DNA from: Malaya genurostris
Taxonomy: Eukaryota; Arthropoda; Insecta; Diptera; Culicidae
Reading direction: 5' to 3'
Length of the DNA stretch: 64,000 nucleotides
Assembly: GCF_030247185.1 (NCBI RefSeq)
Contig: NC_080572.1
Coordinates: forward strand, 85,262,435 to 85,326,434
Shown piece by piece: positions 15,686-28,699 of the stretch (position 1 is the stretch's first letter; every line of letters starts with the position of its first letter). The position numbers and the translations under genes were made by a program. The notes below the pieces were generated by a model, which made no database searches, was not told where the DNA came from, and saw only the letters and a program-made list of their open reading frames with translations.

Positions 15686-18600
15686 TATTCGGAAATTTAT
15701 TACAAAGGATTCCTAGAAGTAACAAGCTTAATTGGTACCGCAGGATAACGGTACGGCGACACACACAAGGATGGTCTCTGATTTCAATGACAATGCTAAT
15801 TGTTAGTTTCAATAAACTATCTTGGTATCTTAGGCGAAAACCACATGAGAATATGTCACTTTAAAGTATATTTTTTATGCAATAGCTTAACCCAATGTTG
15901 GTTTTTGTTCTCAAGCTTTTTCTTTGTCAACTTCGCGTCAAGACTCACCGCGCACCCATAATACTCTTCTCGCAGGATCCACTAATATTCGCCTATCGAA
16001 AAGCAAGTGAAGAAAAAGCACTAAGCGACCGTCAACTCGCCGGGCCATCAGAAAGGGGTGGACATCTTGAGGCGAACACAACCTCCGGCGGAGGGTGAGG
16101 GCTCCCCATTCTTTCTTTGGTTAAACTTTCCCTCTCACCGTCGTCATCGGCAACGTCTTCCAGACCTGGACGTCTTGCTGCTGCGGGAGGCAGCCCGTGC
16201 ACACGCTACACATTTTGTTTTTCTTCGACGAAACTTTGCCTGCCACCCCCTTGCTGCCGGCACACACTTCCTTCACTCACTCACTCACTCACTCACGCTA
16301 CTCTCATTAGACCATCGGTTGCGTCCCTTGCCGTATAAAATCCTTGTCCCTATACCACCCGGGCACCAACGCTATTAAGCAAAAAAAAAAGAAAATTAAA
16401 AGTATTTCTGTGTTCGTGTGCTCCTTCGCGTCGGCGGTGGCGGTCCGTGTGTTCACTGTGTCTGCCAGAGCGAGAGCGCGTGTGTTTTTCACGCGTAAAT
16501 GAGAAAACGCTAAGACCAAGTTCTTAATAAGATGTATACGATCGGTCCGCTGGTTTTGTGAGGATGTCGGGATACAGCATGCGGTAGAAAAGCTACGCTG
16601 TGCTGCTGTCATAGCAACGGACAGTCATATAAGAAACAACAGAGCCGAGAGTTGTGATGTGGAAAAATCCAATGTAGCTGGACCGGGGGGTGGGGGGTGG
16701 TGTATCCAGGAGAGTGGGATTCGCTGCTGGCAAGAATGGTGTTTTAGCCTTGCGAAGACGGAGTCCGGCAAAGAAAGTTTTCTTTCGATTTTTTGTTTTT
16801 GCTTTGTCCAAAATGGCCTGGGGATGGGAAATAAGGTCTAATGAAGAGCTTAGTGTAGGGTTAAACACACATACACACATTCGGAATAGGCTTAGTTGAA
16901 GCACTATTCTCACTGTTTTAAAAACTTGTTTGTTGCTATTCAACGAACCGCAAAATGTGTCCGTCTTATCACATAAACGTTGCCATTAATAACAAAATTG
17001 CAGAGATTCTACGATATTTATCAAACAATCCAAGAAATCAATCCATTATGAAAGACCTTCTCTAAAACTGAACAGAAAACCGATCATCATAGTGACGTAA
17101 TCATCAAGTGAAGAAAGCATTCGACAACCTCTTAGAAAACACTTTCCCTCCCATCCTTCCCGTATTCATCCGCCATAGTTACACAAACCAACATTCGCCG
17201 AAGGAAAGGGTTTAATTTTCTTCGGAAAATCGAAAACCTACCGATTGGGTGCGGTACCCCCCGCCACGGCAACGGAACCGGAGTCCATGATTCAGCCCAA
17301 TACTGACGGAGATTGGATCAAATTGAATTCCTTTCATCTTCCTATTTTCGCGTTGGTTAACATTACACAACCCTCCCACAGGCCGGCACTGCGTTGTCTT
17401 CTTCTATGTACCCGGGAAATTGTGTCCCTTTGCTCAGCCGAAAAAAGGGGTGCCCCGGTCGCCAACACTGCCGAGCTACGGTTAACGTGATATAGATGAC
17501 ACAAATTATCATGTTAGAAAATTTTCCCCGAAATCAGCGAATAAATATTGAATACTCGTTAGAAAGTTGATATCGCCAAAGACGCTGGCGACTAAATTTG
17601 CTCGCTTGAACGATAAGCAAAATTAATGGTCCGATCCCGGTCGGAAATTTTAGCGCAGCTTGAGTTTTACGTCCCGAAATGACACGAGAACGAAAAGAAG
17701 GGGTTTACGGTTTGTTGTTTTTTTTTGGCTTCTAATTATTACCGGAGACCAGGTGTGTCAACTACAGCTAACCTTGGCTTACCCCTTTTTGTCTGTCTGT
17801 TTATTGGAATACAATAAAAAAAAGCGTACGAACGCCAAACATTCTCATACAAACAATTTACATATTTTGTTGGAATGGCTTTCAATCGGTGAATATAAAA
17901 TCTACGAATGGAGGGTTCTCGTAATCGATGCACAGAAAGCCTTAGTCTAATGAGTTTGAGCGTCGCATATCTACTAAATTGCTCCAGAAAAGCATGCATC
18001 GAACACAATTCCTAATTCTAGTCAGAAAGTTTTCTAGGTCAACTCGTATCACTGTTGCCCTCCGGAAACCATAACAGACATCAATTTGCAGGCAGATGCA
18101 CACAACGCCCAGAACAAAAACCCTTCAATCGAATGCACAACATCTCCATCGGGGTCTCCAATCACTGAAAGCCCCACCATGCATGGTTCATAAAATTACA
18201 GCATTCACGTGTTTATTGCATCGTTGATAGCAGCTTTAACAGCATCCATCCTTCGTCGACTTGGCCGGCCAATCGGTCGGCCCTTGTACCTTGGCAAAAT
18301 TGCGAGCAGATCCTATCGCCGTTGAAACTAAACTTTCAACTAATAGAATTTAACGCCAGTGTTGCACCAGGATAGATCTTTGCATGTGCTAGGAAATTAT
18401 GCGAGGTTTACTATCGGGAAGGGAGGAAGAACAGGGGGGGGGGCTGCCGTTTGCTGAGATTTCGCAACAACAACTAAAACTAAAAATTATACACCTTCAA
18501 CACACCCCGGCTCGATCGGACCAATTTGGGAAAACGTTGTTCGGCACACAGTGCGCTTTATGGATTGCAGCACTTACCGGAATGGCTTGTGAGCATAATA

Positions 18601-18951
18601 ATTTTCACACTGTTTCCATCGATAGCGCACGGCATTCGCATACTTCCTTCTTGTTGTAGACACCGGACCGTGCGCATTGTTTTTTATGGAGGAGAGATAT
18701 CCGCTGGGCCTGTACTATCTTGGTTGTTGACGTATGCACTGCACAACGGTATGCTGCAAACCCCCGCCCGGTGCAAGATGGGTATGTTAGTTGCTTATGG
18801 GTATCGGCATTCTAATTTATCTGAGGCAGCGTTCGGCCGGTAGATTTTTTTCCTTGTCAAAGAGCATAATAGTAAGTGTGTAATTTGTACCTCGTTACTG
18901 GTTGAAATGCAATGTACTGTAAACAGGTTTTTGTGGAGCTCACGTATGTAT
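15686..18951. other. Unassigned, partly unique-looking region
   Basis: About 3.2 kb has no recognised element. Parts (15900-16380, 17240-17490, 18060-18840) are GC-richer than the surroundings and look less repetitive, with a (TCAC)5 run at 16270-16297 and G-runs near 16684-16702 and 18435-18443. Overlapping frames of up to 116 codons lack domains, and no pair of convincing splice sites flanks any of them. It may be host intergenic or intronic DNA. Confidence 0.3.
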
Positions 18952-20012
18952 AAAAAGGCAGGTGGGTAATGTCAGAGACATAACTAAATGTCGTGAATAC
19001 GAAAACAACTGACATGTTCCTTAACACTTCCGAATATCAATTAGTTAATCAATTGTATGAATTATGCAAGCATTCCCTTTTTCACATTTTGCGCAAAAAC
19101 AAAGAAGGCTTCACTTGATCTCGATTACTGTAAATTTCACACTGCGAAAAGTGCACAAATCAAATCGAACTGTTCTGTTGTTGCACTAAACTGTGGAAAG
19201 TTCGATTTGCAAAGAAAAATCCTAATAGTTATTTAGAAAACTTTTCGAGCCATTAGAACGGCTGATTTTGTGTGATGCTTTCCACGATGGTCCCCTTTTC
19301 GTTGTTTTTTCACCAATGCAAACGACTAGCAGCTGTGACATAATCGCTCTATTCGGAAGCGAAACTAGCTTTGCAAACGACACACAATACATCCGCTCGT
19401 AGTGGCGATAGAATCCAAACTGATCCAATTTTTGTTAGGAGGTTTCTTTTTACGTGATTTCGTTTGTAGCTTTTTCTCTAATAGGCGGTCCAGCAGCATA
19501 TAAAATTTAAAGTCGATTATTTCATTTCGGATTTGCATTTCATTAAAAGAAACTATCAGGATGCTGATTGGCTGGTGTTGACATGGGTCAAATGAGACAG
19601 GTTTTTCAATAGTGTACTATTGAAATACTTCAATGCTGTTGCTAAACACGTTTAATTTGAAAAATTTCGATTCTATTGGTTTTAGTTAGATTATATAAAT
19701 CCTTTCACAGATCATTGAGCTATGAGCTTTAAAAACACGAGAAAGGCAAACGCGCCTTATGAACTACCCTCTTTGATACTCGTTTATACCAAACATTACA
19801 GAAAATTTTAATTTTGAATTATTGGAGATTATGTCACACAACTGAATATTTTATCATAAAATTGTGATCATATTTCCAATGGCATGTAGCAAAAATAATG
19901 TTGATTCATTAGATACAACGAGACATATTCACGATCAAAAACTTATCACTCTCTCAGAGGGTACATTTTGAAAAGGCACCCCATAGTAAAGTAAGTTGTA
20001 TTCACGACAAAA
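18952..20012 (+). repeat. Repeat family R, copy 1
   Basis: It starts 'aaaaggcaggtgggtaatgt' and is alignable along its whole length with 22387-23584, ending 'gtattcacgacaaaa'. Relative to copy 2 it lacks roughly 120 bp just before 'gattggctggtgttgacatg' (about 19562). It carries an inverted CCAAT-type motif (ATTGGCTG) and TATA-like boxes ('catataaaat' near 19498, 'ttatataaat' near 19690). No protein or terminal inverted repeat was found; the class is unknown. Confidence 0.7.
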
Positions 20013-21297
20013 ATTCTCAATAATAATTCACCTACAAATATATATCCGATTTGAAACAAGTGATAACACATCACTCAATAACTCGTATGACGCACTAAGA
20101 AAAACCTTTTTTAATTCGCCTAGTGGTGTAATGATGCATCTCTCATATTACTCATAACATCATAAATACGCAAAAACAACTGTTCATTAAATAGAAACAG
20201 GAAAATTTGTTCGAATTTTCCTGTAGTTCCGAAACCTGAAGTCGGATCCATACCGAATTAAGGAATTCTGCATGAAACTGTAAGATTTTTTCATTGAATT
20301 TATAAGTTTGTGAAAATCGATTTGGCCATTTTGAAGACAAATGAATAGTGCAGTTTTGTGCCATTATTTCCAATACTTCTGTAACCGGATTTCTAGGTTC
20401 GGAATAGCCGAAGTTGGTTCGTTTGGCAAGCAACAAGTATGACATACAAATTGTAATAGTTTTGAACTTAATTCACTCTTAATACCAAGCCAAAAAAAAG
20501 TTACGCGGAGCATCAAGCGTGCAAAAAAGTTGGAACGGTAACTTTGAGCTATCAGAGCTCAGTTGTTATTTGTGAAAATCAGTTGAAGCGTCGCTGAAAA
20601 ATCGAAGTGCGTTCTACTCCGGGCCTCGACTGTTGCAAGTGGCCACATATTAAAAAATTGACAAACGACTAAATATAGAAAATTGATTTTTAAGTGTTAT
20701 CTTTAAATAATACCAAAAAGTAACATTTTTTCATAATGTATATAACATTACCGAACATATCAAATCAATTTGACCAAACGTTTGTGTTTTCTGTTTTGCT
20801 TAGGTGCTTCTTAAAAATAAGGCTAGAGTCACATTAATACAATTGTACGATTAAGCTAAATAATCCTTTAGATGAAACGGCCTCCGGCGAAATGACCTTT
20901 TCGTCGAAACGACTTTCAGTGAAATGGCTTTCGGAGAAATGATCCGCTCCCAAGTTGATGATGCAAATTGTTTTTTTTTTTTGTGATGAAGAATCGTTCA
21001 GTGGCGATGATTTGAACTTCTCGGTCACAATTTTCAATAAGCACCATCATCAATGCATAGAAATTACTTGCAATACCTTGTGTTTTAACATAATGAATGC
21101 CTCAAAAATACAATACAAAAGCCCAAAATGAGATATTAAAAACTTTAATTACTGTTATACATTAACTTAATCATCTCCACTAATTTCAATATTTTTTTCA
21201 TATAAAATTTCGTGTTTCGATAATTTATTTTCTTATAATGTGAATTCTAGCTTAAAATGCGTTCTAATTAAAAAAATCACCGATGGGTATCTGTTCT
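20013..21297. repeat. AT-rich DNA with family D start and short degenerate tandem
   Basis: 20100-20145 carries the start motif of dispersed family D ('tcgcctagtggtgtaatgatgc'-type), and about 20220-20420 has its typical 'tccggaacc/ggaagtcggat' style. About 20870-20955 is a degenerate tandem of 'gaaatgRctttcggcg' type. The remainder shows nothing recognisable. Confidence 0.4.
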
Positions 21298-21736
21298 ACT
21301 CAAAAAAATTTTTATGATAAATAATGCTTCACACAGTTCGAAACAATCTTGTGATTTCACATCTTACAAAACATGCACATAAATGTAGCATCATATTTCA
21401 CACAAATTTATATTCAAAAACATGTAAAATTGTGTGATTTGAAAATAACATGTCTTCAAATTGGATCAAATTAAACTCAAAAGATCGATAGCAACAGCGC
21501 CACTTGAACCAAGAAACATTAGATCACAAAGCACGCTAGTTAATCGACTGAGCCACCGATGCATATAAATCCATACATTCATACAGCGACAATTGGTAAC
21601 CGAGTGCAAATTACACTCGAAGCCTGTAAAATTCTGTACGAATGGAATATTGTGTCATTTGACAAGTTGAGTAGTTATGAATTGTATTGTTTGGTAAAAT
21701 TACGTCACCTGTAAAATTCTTATTTTTTTCTGTGTA
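21298..21736. mobile_element. Probable MITE containing a tRNA-like promoter
   Basis: The ends are loosely inverted: the left reads ACTCAAAAAAATTTTTA, and the right, reversed, reads ACACAGAAAAAAATAAG, then AATTTTA. Inside, on the minus strand (about 21570-21505), is a tRNA-like block with an A-box-like TGGCTCAGTCG and a B-box-like GGTTCAAGT about 40 bases apart. This could be a SINE inserted in a MITE, or a composite element. The ends are imperfect, so boundaries are approximate. Confidence 0.35.
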
Positions 21737-22386
21737 CGCTTTACACAAGCCATTTTTGTAAATGAGAATGCATTGCAATTACTAATCTTACGTTTCGATA
21801 GTTCATTGAATTTAGCAGAATGTGAGAATTTTGGACTTTTGTTTGTTAAAACTGTGATAATCAGCAACATTCAGGTCAACCGCACGGCTCAGTACGAATC
21901 TACTTGATTGCGCACTCAATCACTCTCGGGAATACCATAGAAACATTTCTTGACAGTAATTAGAATGGAAAATTGCTGTAAATAATTGCACGTTTCCCCA
22001 TTCCTACAAACGGACAAAGCGAAACCGAAGTGGTGCAGATGTAAATGCATTATTTACATATTACACCTTTAGCTCTAACAGCACCAGAGTATTTGATTCA
22101 ATGTTGGTAAGTGGATGGGAGCATTGATTGAAGTAAGGCATTTTTTTTCTTATTTCCCATTTTATTCGGTGTCACCGTGTGCATGGGCCAATGCAGTTAC
22201 TTCTCCGTATCAATCTGCCGAGAACCCTTGCAATCCGGGAGGAATTATCTAGCTACCAAGAAAGACAAATAATTTTATTTTGAATTCAAGTTCAAATCCA
22301 CATTCTTTGTTAATTGGATTTGTGTGAATAAAAAAAACCAAAAAGTTACTGCGGAAAGAATTTTTAATAACTTAAAGTTTCTGATG
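21737..22386. other. Unassigned AT-rich stretch
   Basis: No gene, terminal repeat or structured RNA was recognised between the MITE-like element and the second copy of repeat R. Confidence 0.4.
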
Positions 22387-23584
22387 AAAAAGGCGGGTGG
22401 ATAATGTCAGAGACATAACTGGATGTCGTGAATACGAAAACAACTGACATGTTCCTTAACACTTCCGAATATCAATTAGTTGATCAATTGTATAAATTAT
22501 GCAAGCATTCCCCTTTTCCACATTTTTCGCAAAAACAAAGAAGGCATCACTTGATCTCGATTACTGTAAATTTCACACAGCGAAAAGTGCACAAATCTAA
22601 CCAAACTGTACCAAAGATTTGTACTAAACTGAAGATATTTCCCTTCGATTTGCGAACAACAAATCCTAATAGTTCTTTAGAAAACTTTTAGAGCCACTAG
22701 AACGGCTGATTTTGTGTAATGCTCTCCACCGTTACTTTTTCACCAATGCAAATGACTGGCAGCTGTGACGTAATCGCTCTTGTCGGAAGCGAAACTAGCT
22801 TTACAAACGACACAAAATACGTCTGCTCACAGTGGCGATAGAATCCAAACTGATCCAATTTTTGTTGACAGGTTTCTTTTTAAGTGATTTCGTTTGTAGC
22901 TTCTTCACTAATGGGCGGTCCTATCGGTTATAAAAATAGCCGCATACAGAATTTTAATGTCGATTATTTCATTTCAGATTTGCATAATTTATTGAAAGAA
23001 ACTATCAATATGCTGTAGGGACTCGTTTCTAGCATTCAGAAGGGTCAAATTGTGGAACTCTCTACGATATTCGAAACATTTTCTCGAACGATTTGTTGTA
23101 CAGCAGCAGATATTTTGTTCTCTTCCTCAGAACGCGTTCTGATTGGCTGGTGTTGACATGGGTCAAAAGAGGCAAGTTTTTCAATAGTGTACTATTGTAA
23201 TACTTTAATGCTTTTTCTATACACGCTTAAGTTGAAAAATTTCGATTCTTTTGGTAGTTAGATTATATAAACCTTTTCACAGATCACTGAGCTATTAGCT
23301 TTAAAAATACGAGAAAGGCAAACGCGCCTTATGAATTATCCTCTTTGATAATCGTTTATACCTAACATTTCAGAAAAGTTTAATTTTGAATTATTTGAGA
23401 TTATGTCACACAACTGTATATTTTATCATAAAATTGTGATCATATTTCCGATGGCATGTTGCAAAAATTATGTTGATTCATTAGATACAACAAAAGATAT
23501 TCGCGATTAAAAACTTATCACTCTCTCAGAGGGTAAATTTTGAAAAGACACCCCATAGTAAAGTAGGTCGTATTCACGACAAAA
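22387..23584 (+). repeat. Repeat family R, copy 2 (longest)
   Basis: About 1.2 kb, alignable with 18952-20012; the window's last 70 bases (from 63929) begin a third copy. Starts AAAGGCGGGTGG and ends 'gtattcacgacaaaa'. It contains 'ggttataaaaatagccg' (22927), 'gattggctggtgttgac' (23139) and 'attatataaacc' (23262), which look like TATA and CCAAT-type elements. The longest frame (22428-22691) is not kept in copy 1. Possibly a non-autonomous element or a repeated promoter-bearing spacer. Confidence 0.7.
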
Positions 23585-26203
23585 GAGTCATCTTAACAAT
23601 TCCCGTGATTGTATACATAAAAAGTAATAAATTCACTTATAGTAACCTTCCCCCAAGGTCAATTCGTTTTCGAAGAACTTGGGTTTTTAATGAATAGCGC
23701 CAATCCAACAAGTTACAGGTAGTTGCATGTATCATTTAGTAGTATTCTTACATGTTTAGCCTGTAAATTAACATCGAAACACGAGCTAGTACGAAAAAGA
23801 AACTTGTGCACTCACTATTTAACGAACAGAAAATTAAAATTCTTAGGCACCCAAGTAGCAAATATAACTTGTTTAAATTTGCACGTTCCGCAATTATAAC
23901 AAAAAAGGTTATTTTTGTTCTATATCTTAGGTTTATTGTAAAAAATGCGACAATCATTTGCCGGATCCGACTCCCGGTTCCAGAGTTACAGTGTGATATG
24001 AGCAAAAAATAAGCACTTCATGTTCTTGTAGATGGCTGAAACAACTTTTACAAACTTAGATTCAAATGAAAGGTCTCACATACTCATATAACAATACTGG
24101 CTTTTATTTGGATACCAGTTTCCGATCCCAGAAGTACCGAAAATATTAGTCAAAACTTCAGAGTGACGAAGCAAAAAGAAAACAAATTCTTCTTAATTTG
24201 TCTCAAAACTATTCCTATTCGAAAGTTATATCTGTTGCTGGTTAAGCAACCCCAGCTCCTGGTTTCGGAAGCACCAGTTCAAACACTTCAAAATAAAATT
24301 CAATTCATTTTTACAGTGATGACCTAATGGAATTTCTAATTCTTAGTTTCATTTGAAAGGTCTCATGGCTCTGAATACTGCTGTTGAATTTCGTCCAGAT
24401 CCTACTCCCGGAACTGCAGGGTGAAGTATGTTCATAATTTCAAACCATCATTTAGAGCGATGTTGAAAAAAGGGGAAGACATTCTTCAAAATTTGATTAT
24501 TCAGAACTGTTTTAATTTGTAGGATATGATAGTTTCTATTCAATATTCAATGAAAAGCTTTTGAAATATGCTATCGTAATATTCATGAGAGTACGAGTAA
24601 CATAAGAAAGGCACCATCACACCACAAAGTGGATTAAAACAATTTTTCTGAAATTGACTGACTGTTGATTTAAACAGTTTCATACCCGACTTTTATTTAA
24701 CAAATACTACTGCTCTGAAACATTTCAAATAGGAAACTTATTGCACGCCATACAAGCGAAGTGTGCTTTTCAAATCGCACAAAAACGGACATTGGTTATG
24801 ATACACACAGACAGGCAAATGAAAACTTTACGTACAAAACGTGTTTAATCCACCTAGCAGTGAGATGATACCTTTTTTTACCAATCTGCATGTGTTTTTT
24901 GCATGAATATTCTTCGGTGTTTAAGTTTTCATGACATTATTTTAATGACCGTCGTTTTAAGCGACAATTTGAGATTTTAATCACTCATTACTCTGTAATG
25001 TCGAAACTGCAAATCGGATCGAATTTAAATCTAAAAGTGTGATAATCGATTAAACATGCCATGATATGTAAGTTCCACTTTAGAGTTTACGGTAATTTAA
25101 GGTACTTCCAGAGCCGGTATTCAGGAACCAGCATAACCCAAACCGATTCGTATGGCCATATGACGAATAAATTACAACAGTTTTGAGTCCAACTTTGAAG
25201 CTTTTCGGGATTGTCATCTTCTATATCGGTTTGAATTTTAAAAATTCATCATCATTTAATTCGAGAACTGGAAGTCATAATTGGATAAAATTAATTAATT
25301 TTGTATATAAGTTTATTTTAATTTGAATTTTTGTTTCTGATATTTGATTAGGCTTTTTTTGAGAAAACGATTGAGCTTTGAGAAACGATTTTATACTGGA
25401 ACGGGAATTCTAAAATCGGTATGGCCGAAGTCAGATAAATTCTCCTGAATAGCTGTATAGTTAACATTTGTTTCAAAATATTTGAAAATCAGTGAAGACA
25501 TCTTTGAGAAATCATAGCACGAATTAAATTTTTAGGTGCCTTCTGAATCGACAAAAAGTTATTTTTTTTTATCGGCTATCCAAATCTGCTAACCCGATAA
25601 ACCTGATTAATTTATGTGGAATAGACATTTTTATACCAATCACCCTGTATCCCCGAAACCGGATGTTGGATCTGGCTGAAGAGCAAAATGTTTTATAAAA
25701 TCTTGAAACTTTTCATTTGAATCTTAGATGATTCTTGGAATTCATTTGAATCTTAGATCGGTTCAGCCATCTACGAGTAGAATGAGTTACACAATTTTGA
25801 TTTCGTTTCATATATCATCCTGTAGTTCCGGAACCAGAGGTCGGAACCAAACATAATTCAGGAACTTTGTTTGGGAGCATACGACTTTTCGTATGAATCT
25901 GAATTTGTAGAAAAGAAATTTTCCGAGAAAATTGAGTGAAATTATTTGTCACACACGCATTTGCTGATCTCGACGAACTGATTCGAATGGTATATGGATG
26001 TTATGTTCTTCCAGCATTTATTGCTGTAAGTAGTTTAAAACAATATAATTAAAAAAAATCTGCCATCATCTGGTTTATATATGTCATATTCGAACGATTA
26101 TGTTGCCAAAAACGAGCCGTGCTAAAATCGGTCCGAGGCTAAATGTCATGAAAAAGGATGCTGTACACAGTCTTTTTGGTACTTAGAAACAATTGTATGT
26201 AAC
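23585..26203. repeat. Cluster of decayed family D repeats
   Basis: A patchwork of segments with the same vocabulary: 'cggttccagagttacag', 'aaaggtctcat', 'accaaaaccggatgt'-style sentences, 'catcacaccacaaagtggattaaaac' (24611, minus orientation of the start motif) and 'tttaatccacctagcagtg' (24846). About 25540-26203 is paralogous to 33970-34410, sharing 'gctatccaaatctgcYaacccgataaacctgatt' and 'gacgaactgattcgaatggta'. No coding evidence. Confidence 0.5.
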
Positions 26204-26216
26204 AGAATAAAAAATC

Positions 26217-26217
<1 letters not shown>

Positions 26218-26265
<48 letters not shown>

Positions 26266-26345
26266 ATTTATTGGAATATGAGTTAAAATTAAATTATTAA
26301 GATTTAAATTGGGTGTTCAGCCACAAGTGGTGACTTTTCAGCCCT
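26218..26345 (-). mobile_element. 5'-truncated Juan copy with target-site duplication
   Basis: A T-run of about 40 (26218-26257) followed by 'taactatttattggaatatg' is the reverse complement of the Juan 3' end at 13555-13650. The copy stops at the start of the 3' UTR ('agggctgaaaag'). AGAATAAAAAATCG occurs on both sides (26204-26217 and 26346-26359), a 14-15-bp target-site duplication. A paralogous repeat at about 34400-34420 shows the uninterrupted site. Confidence 0.9.
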
Positions 26346-27119
26346 AGAATAAAAAATCGTGTTTTCTGTTGTTCCCAAGCATTTCTTTGTCATACAGCGC
26401 TCAAAACTCCTACTGCTGGAATAGGGGGAAAATTTGTTTACACAAAAATTTCGATATCTCCGTTAAAAATGGACGGATTTTAACAATCTATGGCTTGTTG
26501 GATAGGTATTATCGTGCGGAATCTAAGTCTGAAAACATATTCTGTTTTCAGAAAACATATTCTGTTTTCAAGGTCAACTGTGACAGATACTGTCAAAAAA
26601 CTGAAAATTTTGACATAAAACTTCGTATAACTCAAAAAGTTAACATCCGATCTCAAAACCATTCAATAGCGTTTTGGGTGACGGGGAGACCTTTCATTTG
26701 CAACTAGTTTGATCAAAATCGGCCCAGCCATCTCTGAGATCTCGACCTCTTAGTTGACAACACACATACAGACACACACACATACACACACACACACACA
26801 GACATTTGCTCAGTTCGTCGAGCTGAATCGATTGGTATATGTCATTCGGCCCTCCGGGCCTCGGAAAAATTTTCGAAAGTTTGAGCGAATTCTATACCTA
26901 TTTTTTATATATATAAAAAAAGGTAAAAAAAGAGCAAATTAATACTGGTAGCAACCTTTAGATTTTGAAGTTTTTATTAACGCCTTCTATATTACGAAAA
27001 TACATTGAACAACCTTAACATACCTCATAAATTCAAAAACAAATAGTTTGAATGACCATTCTAATCGTGATATACTGTTTAACTTCAATTGTTTCAACGG
27101 TAGAGTTTTAAGTTAAATT
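26346..27119 (+). repeat. Family D repeat with CA-rich stretch
   Basis: About 26690-26935 shows a clear family D 3' half: 'aaatcggcccagccatctctgag', an imperfect (CA)n at 26758-26802, 'gttcgtcgagctgaatcg', 'cattcggccctccgggcctcgg' and a terminal 'aaaaaaaggtaaaaaaag'. A tandem 'aaaacatattctgttttcag' occurs twice at 26533-26569. No gene. Confidence 0.6.
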
Positions 27120-27172
27120 TTGAACTACATTTCCGACACGGATCGTGAGAAACCCCCGAAATGTAGTGTTAT

Positions 27173-27379
27173 TGTAGTTGTAGTTGTGGTTGTGGTTGTG
27201 GTTGTGGTTGTGGTTGTGGTTGTGGTTGTGGTTGTGGTTGTGGTTGTGGTTGTGGTTGTGGTTGTGGTTGTGGTTGTGGTTGTGGTTGTGGTTGTGGTTG
27301 TGGTTGTGGTTGTAATTGTGGTTGTGGTTGTGGTTGTGGTTGTGGTTGTAGTTGTGGTTGTGGTTGTGGTTGTGGTTGT
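27173..27379. repeat. Hexanucleotide array (GTTGTG)n
   Basis: About 34 copies of GTTGTG with a few GTA/ATT variants at the edges and near 27312 and 27348. Poly-Val (plus) and poly-Thr (minus) frames through it are artefacts. Confidence 0.95.
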
Positions 27380-27389
27380 ATCAGCTTGA

Positions 27390-28240
27390 AAATAAAAAGG
27401 TATTGTTAGTTTCGTTGTCCTTGTTTTATTAAATTCAAAGCTATGAAGTGGTAACACAATTTCCATGTAATGGAAAGTCCCGGTCCTCTCACAGAATAGA
27501 CGTGAATAGTTTCGAACCGTGTATATTTTTGTTGAAAACAAGCTTCTAGATAGCCCAATCAGCGCAGTAAAACTTTATTCAATTCAATTGAAACCGAATG
27601 TGAAACACACTGACGATCACTTAACTACAGTAAACCTCACACTCTAACACCCAAACTTCGCTGCCATACCGAACGGGCAGTATTTATTAGTTCTTCTTCC
27701 GTTCCTCTTCCATTCGAAGCTCAGTTTAACCACCGTCAGTTGATCTCTTGAAGTAACAAAATATCTCTTTCAATAGTGTGAGAGCGGCCTTCGAATGAGG
27801 TTCATGTAAACATTCGAATTGGTACAAGATAATAGATGTAAAGGTAAATCAGTTCCAGCTGAACTGAAATATCAATGACAGAATGAACATAATTTAATTG
27901 TTTCCTCCTTCAGTTTTCATTTCTAATACTTTGGAGCACATCTCATTACATTTCAAACAGTTTAAAATTGTCGATTTAAACTTGCTGGTGATAATCCAAA
28001 ACGCAAATGTGTACCGCCACCCTCTGTTTATAATTCTGATCGGAGAGAATTTGTGATTTTGAGTTGATGTTCATGTCTATTTATTCGAGCTTGCTCACTA
28101 CCAACAGCGAAGACAATGAAGCAGCTGGGCTGCTTGGCACTTGAAACTAAGCAAGCAAAACTTCCAATGACTAGATACAATTATTCAATTGATGATGAAT
28201 TCTTGGAGCTTCACTTGAGTATGGCAACAAAGGTGAATTG
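27390..28240. other. Unassigned stretch
   Basis: No gene or repeat with recognisable termini. The sequence is moderately AT-rich and shows no obvious duplication elsewhere in the window. Confidence 0.35.
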
Positions 28241-28329
28241 AATGAAAAGGAATATACTGGCAGTCAGTGGCCATAAGTATTATTTCATCTTATATTATTT
28301 GATTGAAAATTTCATGACAATCTATCCAC

Positions 28330-28622
28330 TAGTGTTTGAAAAACAGCTGATCGTGCCAGAGGAGTTCTCAATCATCAAGCTATTGAATGATTTACGGTAC
28401 GGAGTGGTCCACCATCCCCCGTATTCTCCAGACCTGGCCCTCAGCAACTATCTATTTCCAAACCTGAAAAGGTTTCTCCTAGGAAAGAAAATTTCGTCTA
28501 ATGCTGAGGTCATTGCAGAGATGGAAGCCTATTTTGAAGGATTTGACAATTTTTTTTTCGAATGGCATCAAAATGTTGGAGGGCCGATGGGTCAATTGTA
28601 TCGTTCTAAATGGAGACTATAG
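28330..28622 (+). pseudogene. Mariner transposase C-terminal fragment
   Basis: Residues HHPPYSPDLALSNYLFPNLKRFLLGKKISSN match the region around the third catalytic Asp of mariner transposases (usual form PDLAPSDY), split here as HPPYSPDLALSNY and LFPNLKRFLLGKK. The catalytic Asp position is Asn (SNY). The frame continues through an AYFE segment to a stop at 28620. The N-terminal DNA-binding part and first two catalytic residues are not seen upstream, so this is a dead remnant. Confidence 0.75.
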
Positions 28623-28699
28623 TCGAGAAGTTTTAACGGTAAAAACTCAACTTTTTATATGGCAGGCCTAGGACTTCCCATTCCACGTAGTATTCGAAA

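Noticed and set aside
16682..16702. G-quadruplex at the G-runs
   Set aside because: Only two long G-runs with a short third; not enough for a confident four-run motif.
27120..27541. Poly-valine and poly-threonine frames
   Set aside because: Produced by the GTTGTG hexanucleotide array.
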